Source of the DNA: Fimbriimonadaceae bacterium
GTDB taxonomy: Bacteria > Armatimonadota > Fimbriimonadia > Fimbriimonadales > Fimbriimonadaceae
Assembly (NCBI GenBank): GCA_025455775.1
Contig: JALOLT010000017.1
Coordinates: 1 to 32,475, forward strand
Length of the DNA stretch: 32,475 nucleotides
Reading direction: 5' to 3'
The stretch's first letter is position 1. Every line of letters begins with the position of its first letter. Positions 27,637-32,475 of this stretch are shown piece by piece. The notes under the pieces are model-generated. The model saw nothing but the letters and a program-made list of their open reading frames with translations, was not told the DNA's origin and did not search any database. The position numbers and the translations under genes are program-made.

Positions 27637-27703
27637 ACTGGGTCGATCTCACAGACCAGAGCCGTTGCTCCTGGACCCCTTAACCACCCACCCTTAAGAA
27701 ACG

Positions 27704-27727
27704 AAAAACGCTCTCGTTTGAGAGCGT
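27704..27727 (-). terminator. Rho-independent terminator of tracrRNA
   Basis: An 8-bp perfect stem (ACGCTCTC with GAGAGCGT), a 4-base loop, and TTTTT on the minus strand at 27708-27704. In tracrRNAs such a hairpin also contacts Cas9. Confidence 0.9.
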
Positions 27728-27829
27728 CATCGATTGACTCTTTCGAACCATTTTATCGTTGCCCCGGAGGGCATGTCCTACGGTTTTTCTACCTTGTTGA
27801 GAAAGAACTCCCGCAAGCTCTGATCTGAT
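27704..27829 (-). ncRNA. tracrRNA of the type II-C CRISPR-Cas9 system
   Basis: On the minus strand the anti-repeat lies at about 27829-27793. Its core (27829-27812) is identical to 18 bases of the repeat unit at 32416-32451. The next bases pair with the repeat's first ten (GCTGGGAAAG) with one wobble and one mismatch. Downstream are a small hairpin (GGT/ACC, 27793-27782), a TGCCC/GGGCA hairpin (27773-27760), and a terminal stem ACGCTCTC/GAGAGCGT (27727-27708 region) followed by five T. A possible -10, TATTAT, lies at 27833-27828, which would start the RNA near 27821 and give about 118 nt. It pairs with crRNA and scaffolds Cas9. Order and ends are predicted, not measured. Confidence 0.88.
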
Positions 27830-27834
27830 AATAT
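27826..27834 (+). promoter_or_regulatory. Predicted extended -10 promoter of cas9, inside the degenerate repeat
   Basis: TGATAATAT on the plus strand fits the extended -10 form TG-n-TATAAT with two changes. The same place in the true repeat reads TGATATACT. Transcription would begin near 27841, about 34 bases before the cas9 ATG. No good -35 is needed for this promoter type and none is seen. Confidence 0.5.
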
Positions 27835-27874
27835 TCAGTTTGGCACGACGACGTGCAAAAGTCAAGGGTAAGTC

Positions 27875-30800
27875 ATGAAATACGAAATCGGACTCGATCT
27901 CGGAACGTCTTCCGTAGGTTGGGCAGTCATCCAAGTTAACGACGACATGGAACCAGTCGACCTCGTCGATCTCGGCTCGCGCCACTTCGAGGAAGTGCTA
28001 GAAAGCAAAGGAAAGAAGCTGAAGAACGAAAAGCGGAGACAGATGCGGGCTCTGCGCCGCAACATAGCACGACGGAGAGCCCGGAAAAGGGCCGTCCGTC
28101 ATGTGCTGGTTGATGCCAAACTCCTTCCCTCAATCGACGATCCATTTACACAGTCTGAGACCACGCTCGAACCCTACGAACTCCGAGTGAAAGGGCTCAC
28201 TGAACTCCTCACACCCTACGAATTCTCGCGAGCCATCTACCACCTCGCACAGCGCCGTGGCTACAAGTCGAACCGAGGGGCGAAACTGGCATCCCTCGCC
28301 ACAGAACCCGAGCTGAGAGAACTCCTCGCCAATGACTTGGAAGAAGACTCAGAACCAGCCGAGACAAGTCAAAAAGACTCTGCTAAAGAAGAAGACACAG
28401 GAAAAATCCTCGCTGCCATCAAAAGCTTAGCTGCTGAGCTAGAAGGTAAAACACTCGGTCAGTTTTTTCTGAGTGAGCTACAAGCGGGAAAAAAAGTACG
28501 TCGCCGCTACACCCTGCGGTCTATGTACGAGGAAGAATTCGATCGAATCTTCTCGGCACAACAAAAGTTCAACCCTGGTCTTACAGACGATTTACGGGCA
28601 AAACTCTTCCAGGCACTGTTCTTTCAACGCCCGCTTAAAGCGCAGAAGTTTCTTGTCGGCAAGTGCAAGCTGGAACCGACGAAGAAGCGAGCTCAGCTCG
28701 GCACATTGGTCGCCCAGAGGTTCCGGATCTGGCAGGATCTGGCAAATCTCCAACTGACCGATACTGCAACGGGCGAAAAGCGGTTTCTGACTCTAAATGA
28801 AAAGGAAGGCCTTGCGGACCAACTCGAAAAAGTCGCTTCTCTCTCCTGGATCGCCGTTGCCAAGTTGCTCGGCTATAAGAACACAAAGCAAGTTGAATTC
28901 AATTTGCAAACAACATATAAAGAAGGCCTGAGTGGAAACTCAACCGTCAACAAGATCGAGCGCAGAGCACCGGGACTCCTTCCAAGCCTCAATCAAGCCG
29001 AGCAGCAAAGTCTTGTGGAAACCATCCTCACGGCTGAAGACCGAGGCACACTCTACCGAACGCTCCGAAGCAAGTACAAGCTAGACGTTCAACCTGCCTA
29101 TCAACTCGCAATCGTAGAACTGGCTCCCGGTTACGTGCGCCTCAGCAGCAAGGCAATGGAAAAGATGCTTGACCAAATGAGGCAAGGACTCCGACGTACC
29201 GATGCACAAGTTGCTTGCGGGTACGAACCATGGTCAGAAGAAATCCAGAAGGAAACCGAAATCATCGAACCACCGCGCCGGGAGGAAATCACGAGCCCCA
29301 GAGTTAGAAAGGCACTCAACCAAACGCGTCGAATCGTCAACGCCATCATACGTAAAATGGGCGGAGTCCGCCCAACCACCATCCGGATCGAGATGGCCAG
29401 AAGCATGAGCCTTAACAAAAAGGAAAAGGCAAGCCTGGAGAAAGCCCAATCCCTAGGCAAAAAGGAAAATGATGAGGCAAAGAAGGCACTCCAGAAAATG
29501 GGGATTCAAGAGCCGACCTCCTCTGACATCCGCTGGTACCGCCTTGCGAAACAGGTGAACTGGGAATGCCCTTATTCAGGCGCAACGATTCCCCAAGCTC
29601 CCTCTTCGATGAGCCTCTTTCAAGTGGAGCACATTATCCCTCGCGAGATCTCCTTCGATGACTCGTTCAATAATCTCACCCTCTGCCGACAGGATTACAA
29701 CCTGAAGAAAGGGATGAAAACTCCGTTCCAAGCCTTCGGTGGCACTCCAGAGTGGCCAGCCATCGCGGAGAGGATCAACAGATTGACAGGATATGGCTCG
29801 GGTCATAAAAAGCGGCTCTTCCTCGACGAAAGAAATCCAGAACCGAACCAGATGATTGAAAGACAATTGGTTGAAACGCGCTGGATCGTGAAAGAGACAG
29901 CCCAGTTCCTGAGGCCTCTTACCGATAACATCGAGTGCACTAGAGGAGGAACCACCAAGATACTCCGCACAGAGTGGGGCTTAATGGAGGCGCTCTACGG
30001 CATCAACGAAAAGCGGCGGGACGATCTTCGCCACCATGCAGTTGACGCAGTCGCCATCGCCTTTACAACCAGAAGCCTCTTCATGAAGATGACCACGGAA
30101 AGGAAGAAGGAGATCACTGGGCCTCGACCAACTGTTCTTCCTCCTACCCCAACTTGGCTAGTGCCGAAGCTAAAGCGAATGCTGGCAAACCTTGTCGTCA
30201 GCCACGAAACGACGCGCCAAATCGCAGGGGCTCTTCATGAAGAGACAGTCTATGGCAAGCGTGGACCGGGTGAATATCACTACCGAAGGCCTCTGGTGAA
30301 CTTGAAGGCAACGGATCTTGAAAAAGTCATAGATCCTAGCCTCCGGAAGCTCATGAAGCAGGCAAAGGAAGCTGCCAGAGCTAGAGGCGAGAATCATGAA
30401 GACTTCACAAAGCTCTTTGCAGATGGTCTTCCCTACGGAAAGACGATCGCTCGCCGAGCAAGAATTTTGTCCCGAATCACCTCTGCCAAGCAGCTTAATC
30501 CGATCAAGCACGTCGTTTTGGGAAATAACCACCATGTTGCAATTTGGATGAACCCAGAAGATGGGAAGAGAGTTGGAGTTTTCAAGTCAATGATGGAGGC
30601 AGCCAAGGCAGTGAGGCCAGAACGAAACCACACAGAGTCGAAAAAGAAATCCTGTCCCGTTGACCTTACTCCCCCATTTCCGGGAGCCAGGTTCGTAATG
30701 TGGCTTGCCATCAACGACACGATCGAGTTCCAGGGAAAAATCTATCGTGTGCAACAACTCGACTCGACAAACGACCGCCTCTGCCTGCGAGAGATTCAGG

Positions 30801-30919
30801 CAGCTACTGTCAACGACAACAGTCAGAGGGTGCTCAAGAGTATTAACCTCTTGGATTGTCAAAAGCTAGAAGTCGATCTCCTCGGTCAAGTCAGGATCTA
30901 CCCAGAAGGCAAGTTATGA
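27875..30919 (+). CDS. cas9: CRISPR-associated endonuclease Cas9, type II-C
   Basis: This 1014-aa RNA-guided DNA endonuclease is in the compact II-C size range. RuvC-I is YEIGLDLGTSSVGWAV with D8. An arginine-rich bridge helix follows (about 48-77, KNEKRRQMRALRRNIARRRA). The recognition lobe spans about 80-490. RuvC-II is IRIEMARS with E506. The HNH domain has H586 in VEHIIPRE and N600 in FNNLTLC, plus YNLKKG. RuvC-III is LRHHAVDAVAIA with H720/H721 and D724. The rest (about 780-1014) is the wedge/PAM-interacting region, without a family signature I recognise. All nuclease residues are intact. The start at 27875 has AAGGG six bases upstream, and the end overlaps cas1 (ATGA). Confidence 0.97.
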   Translation: MKYEIGLDLGTSSVGWAVIQVNDDMEPVDLVDLGSRHFEEVLESKGKKLKNEKRRQMRALRRNIARRRARKRAVRHVLVDAKLLPSIDDPFTQSETTLEPYELRVKGLTELLTPYEFSRAIYHLAQRRGYKSNRGAKLASLATEPELRELLANDLEEDSEPAETSQKDSAKEEDTGKILAAIKSLAAELEGKTLGQFFLSELQAGKKVRRRYTLRSMYEEEFDRIFSAQQKFNPGLTDDLRAKLFQALFFQRPLKAQKFLVGKCKLEPTKKRAQLGTLVAQRFRIWQDLANLQLTDTATGEKRFLTLNEKEGLADQLEKVASLSWIAVAKLLGYKNTKQVEFNLQTTYKEGLSGNSTVNKIERRAPGLLPSLNQAEQQSLVETILTAEDRGTLYRTLRSKYKLDVQPAYQLAIVELAPGYVRLSSKAMEKMLDQMRQGLRRTDAQVACGYEPWSEEIQKETEIIEPPRREEITSPRVRKALNQTRRIVNAIIRKMGGVRPTTIRIEMARSMSLNKKEKASLEKAQSLGKKENDEAKKALQKMGIQEPTSSDIRWYRLAKQVNWECPYSGATIPQAPSSMSLFQVEHIIPREISFDDSFNNLTLCRQDYNLKKGMKTPFQAFGGTPEWPAIAERINRLTGYGSGHKKRLFLDERNPEPNQMIERQLVETRWIVKETAQFLRPLTDNIECTRGGTTKILRTEWGLMEALYGINEKRRDDLRHHAVDAVAIAFTTRSLFMKMTTERKKEITGPRPTVLPPTPTWLVPKLKRMLANLVVSHETTRQIAGALHEETVYGKRGPGEYHYRRPLVNLKATDLEKVIDPSLRKLMKQAKEAARARGENHEDFTKLFADGLPYGKTIARRARILSRITSAKQLNPIKHVVLGNNHHVAIWMNPEDGKRVGVFKSMMEAAKAVRPERNHTESKKKSCPVDLTPPFPGARFVMWLAINDTIEFQGKIYRVQQLDSTNDRLCLREIQAATVNDNSQRVLKSINLLDCQKLEVDLLGQVRIYPEGKL

Positions 30920-31809
30920 GCCTAAGGGTGCTCTCTCTCGTTGGGCCAGGTTTTCTGGCCCTGCAAGATCTGGCAGTGACTTTCTCCCGTCAGAACGAGC
31001 TCGTGGCAAAGATTGCCCTAGAAGACCTTGCGATGATCGTCGTAGACGGGCCTGATCTTGTAATGAGCCACTCTCTTCTCTCTGCCTGTGCCGAATCGAA
31101 GGTGGTTCTTGTCACCAGCAACGAAAAGCACCTCCCCAGCGGCGTCCTGCTCCCTCTTGCTGGCCACACGACCCACACTGCTATCCTGAGACAGCAGATT
31201 CAGGCGACGAAGCCATCTATTAAGCGAACTTGGCAGACCCTGGTTCGCATGAAAATCCTTGCCCAGGCAGGCCATGTCGCTTTCCAAGGTGGCGATCCAA
31301 CCAGACTTTGTTCCCTCGCTGCCCAAGTGCGGAGCGGAGACCCTGACAATCGCGAAGCAGTGGCGGCAGCTCTCTACTTTGAACTCATTTTCGGGGAGGA
31401 TTTTCAAAGGGAACGTGATGCCGAAGGGGTTAACGGACTCCTTAACTATGGCTACGCGGTTCTGCGGGCGGCAGTTGCCAGGGCGATTGTTGGGGCAGGA
31501 CTCCATCCCGCTCTCGGGGTTCATCATCAAAATCAGTACAACTCGCTTTGCCTGGCCGATGATGCCATGGAGCCCCTTCGACCCCTTATTGATCAGGTGT
31601 CGCGGCGCATCTTAGACGAACAGGGGGAATCGACTAGTGTAAATCCCCACACCAAGCGACTCCTGATCCAGAGTTTGGGTCGAAAAGTGACTTTTGAGGA
31701 TCAGTCCTATCCTCTTCTTGTCGCCCTCGACCGCTTTGGGGCAAGCCTGCGGCGCGCTATCTGTGAAGGACAAGACCTTCAAGTGCCGAGAATCATCTTT
31801 GAGGAATAG
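30916..31809 (+). CDS. cas1: CRISPR-associated integrase Cas1, type II
   Basis: This 297-aa protein is the spacer-integrating enzyme. Its metal ligands are visible as E147 in DNREAVAAALYF, H203 in GVHHQNQYN, and D216 in DDAMEPLRP, which matches the usual D-L-x-E-P-F-R-P box. H203 to D216 are 13 residues apart, as in E. coli Cas1. An N-terminal beta domain (about 1-95) precedes the helical catalytic domain. The ATG at 30916 overlaps the cas9 stop (ATGA). A longer frame begins 20 codons upstream inside cas9 but is not needed. It acts with Cas2 as a complex. Confidence 0.97.
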   Translation: MSLRVLSLVGPGFLALQDLAVTFSRQNELVAKIALEDLAMIVVDGPDLVMSHSLLSACAESKVVLVTSNEKHLPSGVLLPLAGHTTHTAILRQQIQATKPSIKRTWQTLVRMKILAQAGHVAFQGGDPTRLCSLAAQVRSGDPDNREAVAAALYFELIFGEDFQRERDAEGVNGLLNYGYAVLRAAVARAIVGAGLHPALGVHHQNQYNSLCLADDAMEPLRPLIDQVSRRILDEQGESTSVNPHTKRLLIQSLGRKVTFEDQSYPLLVALDRFGASLRRAICEGQDLQVPRIIFEE

Positions 31810-32324
31810 TGATTCCTGGCTACCGACTCATGTGGCTCATGGTCACCTTTGATCTCCCTGTCGCAACCAAACAGAACAAGAGAGATTACCGACGCTTCGT
31901 GGACTTCCTCGAAGACGATGGCTATTCGCGTCTTCAGTACAGCATCTACGTACGTCCGACGGCGACACTGGAAAACACTGATGTCCATGCAAAGCGAGTC
32001 GCGGACAACATTCCCCCCCTCGGAGAAGTGCGAGTCTTTAGACTCACAGATAAACAGTGGGCGAGAACAGATTGCTACCATCACGCCAAACTTGGCAAGC
32101 CGGAACTTCCTCCAGAACAGTTCACGTTTTTCGATGAGGCAGATGAGGTGATTCCCTATCCCCCTGTCGCGGTAGACGGTCTTGATTTGATCGACCTTGA
32201 GGTTCCGATTTCCATGGTGGCCGAGACACGAATGCCCTATCCTGCCCACGGAATTTCAAAAACAGTCAAGAGATCCAAAAAGAAAGCTGCTCCTGATCGC
32301 CAGGCGCAGCTGTTTTCTGATTAG
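31809..32324 (+). CDS. cas2: CRISPR-associated Cas2 with long C-terminal tail
   Basis: This protein is Cas2 by its first strand, LMWLMVTFDLPVATKQNKRDY, with the conserved Asp, and by LQYSIYVRPTATLEN. The ferredoxin-like core ends near residue 105, where most Cas2 proteins stop. Here about 65 more residues follow: an acidic/proline stretch (FFDEADEVIPYPPVAVDGLDL) and a lysine-rich segment (VKRSKKKAAPDR). The last residues are QAQLFSD, in which Q165-x-x-L168-F169 fits the sliding-clamp-binding pattern. The GTG at 31809 shares a base with the cas1 stop (TAGTG); an ATG at 31830 is also possible and would give 164 residues. It is structural in the Cas1-Cas2 complex. Confidence 0.94.
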   Translation: MIPGYRLMWLMVTFDLPVATKQNKRDYRRFVDFLEDDGYSRLQYSIYVRPTATLENTDVHAKRVADNIPPLGEVRVFRLTDKQWARTDCYHHAKLGKPELPPEQFTFFDEADEVIPYPPVAVDGLDLIDLEVPISMVAETRMPYPAHGISKTVKRSKKKAAPDRQAQLFSD

Positions 32325-32333
32325 CGAAATTCT

Positions 32334-32360
32334 AAAAAAACGCTTTGGACTGTATCCAAA
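32334..32360 (-). terminator. Rho-independent terminator of the CRISPR array transcript
   Basis: TTTGGA (32360-32355) pairs with TCCAAA (32349-32344) around a 5-base loop on the minus strand, followed by GCG and seven T (32340-32334). Only the minus strand has the T-run, so it stops transcription coming from the array toward cas2. Confidence 0.7.
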
Positions 32361-32392
32361 AACGGGAATTGAGCCAATTTTTGCTCTGTCCC

Positions 32393-32412
32393 CCCGCCTC
32401 AAAAGAGTCGGG
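32393..32412. other. Short hairpin next to the terminal CRISPR repeat
   Basis: CCCG-c-CTC (32393-32400) pairs with GAG-t-CGGG (32405-32412) around AAAA. It sits three bases from the repeat boundary. It may block read-through or mark the array end; no T-run follows closely. Confidence 0.45.
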
Positions 32413-32415
32413 AGG

Positions 32416-32475
32416 AGTATATCAGATCAGAGCTTGCGAGCCTTTCCCAGCATATCTCTAGTGAGAGAGTAATCC
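32416..32475 (-). CRISPR. Terminal CRISPR repeat (32416-32451) and start of the first visible spacer (32452-32475)
   Basis: Only one repeat unit is inside the window, so it is recognised by homology to the tracrRNA anti-repeat, not by repetition. In crRNA sense (minus strand) it begins GCTGGGAAAGGCTCGCAAGC and ends CTGATCTGATATACT, 36 bases, a typical II-C length. Its bases 13-30 are identical to the anti-repeat complement at 27812-27829. It ends in the extended -10 TGATATACT. The 24 bases to the window end would be the spacer nearest cas2. Boundaries are set by the pairing and the usual 36-nt length and could move by a few bases. The array continues past the window. Confidence 0.8.

Noticed and set aside
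30856-30915. Cas1 start 20 codons earlier inside cas9
   Set aside because: The ATG at 30916 overlaps the cas9 stop and gives the normal Cas1 N-terminus; the extra residues are basic shadow sequence.
32452-32475. CTCTAGTGAGAG palindrome in the last bases as a second structural element
   Set aside because: It falls where a spacer is expected, and only 24 bases are visible, so its symmetry is most simply chance.

Overview
The window is a stretch of ordinary bacterial chromosome. Its last 5 kb hold a compact type II-C CRISPR-Cas9 locus that runs off the right edge. The host has a cytochrome c maturation system (ccmE/ccmF), a B558-type SdhC, split aspartokinase regulation and a groESL operon under a CIRCE-like operator. 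Coding density is high, composition is moderately GC-rich by eye, and stop-start overlaps and GTG/TTG starts are common. I suspect a deep-branching, Gram-negative-type phylum such as Armatimonadota (Fimbriimonadia), but this is an impression that I could not test.

Layout. 1-971 (minus): 5' part of ccmF and a CcmE with a CxxxY heme motif. 1114-2435: a secreted protein of unknown function and a YprB-like DEDD exonuclease. 2521-3403 (minus): solitary sdhC with its own promoter and terminator. 3480-6160: enolase, an overlapping rhodanese, a terminator, and an aldo/keto reductase. 6236-8148: ACT-domain protein translationally coupled to aspartokinase. 8390-9043: ECF sigma factor and a strong bidirectional terminator. 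9082-11250 (minus): small unknown gene, ruvB and ruvA. 11352-14885: GNAT acetyltransferase, PAP2 phosphatase (minus), a degenerate ADP-ribosylglycohydrolase-like protein and a small membrane protein. 14863-16576 (minus): mutY and pyrF. 16631-20337: aldehyde dehydrogenase convergent with a PhyH dioxygenase-GH4 glycosidase pair. 20449-22463: PilZ protein, AraC-type regulator and a broken PhyH pseudogene. 22530-24762 (minus): rpsJ, BON lipoprotein and tuf. 24763-25628: long noncoding stretch with a large nested hairpin and a CIRCE operator. 25629-27584: groES-groEL.

The CRISPR locus. Cas9 (1014 aa), cas1 and cas2 form a tight plus-strand operon (ATGA and TAGTG overlaps) with no csn2 or cas4, which defines II-C. 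Upstream of cas9 on the minus strand lies a tracrRNA (about 27704-27829): anti-repeat, internal hairpins and a rho-independent terminator. Its anti-repeat matches, over 18 exact bases plus flanking wobble pairing, a 36-nt repeat unit at 32416-32451, just before the window ends in the first visible spacer. The repeat reads as crRNA on the minus strand, ends in an extended -10 (TGATATACT), and is followed on that strand by a terminator at 32334-32360. The array is therefore probably transcribed toward cas2, with promoters inside repeats as in Neisseria. The anti-repeat, read on the plus strand, is a degenerate repeat whose matching extended -10 (TGATAATAT) points at cas9, so a repeat-derived promoter may drive the effector gene. 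Cas2 has a long basic tail ending in QAQLF, which fits the QxxLF sliding-clamp-binding pattern.
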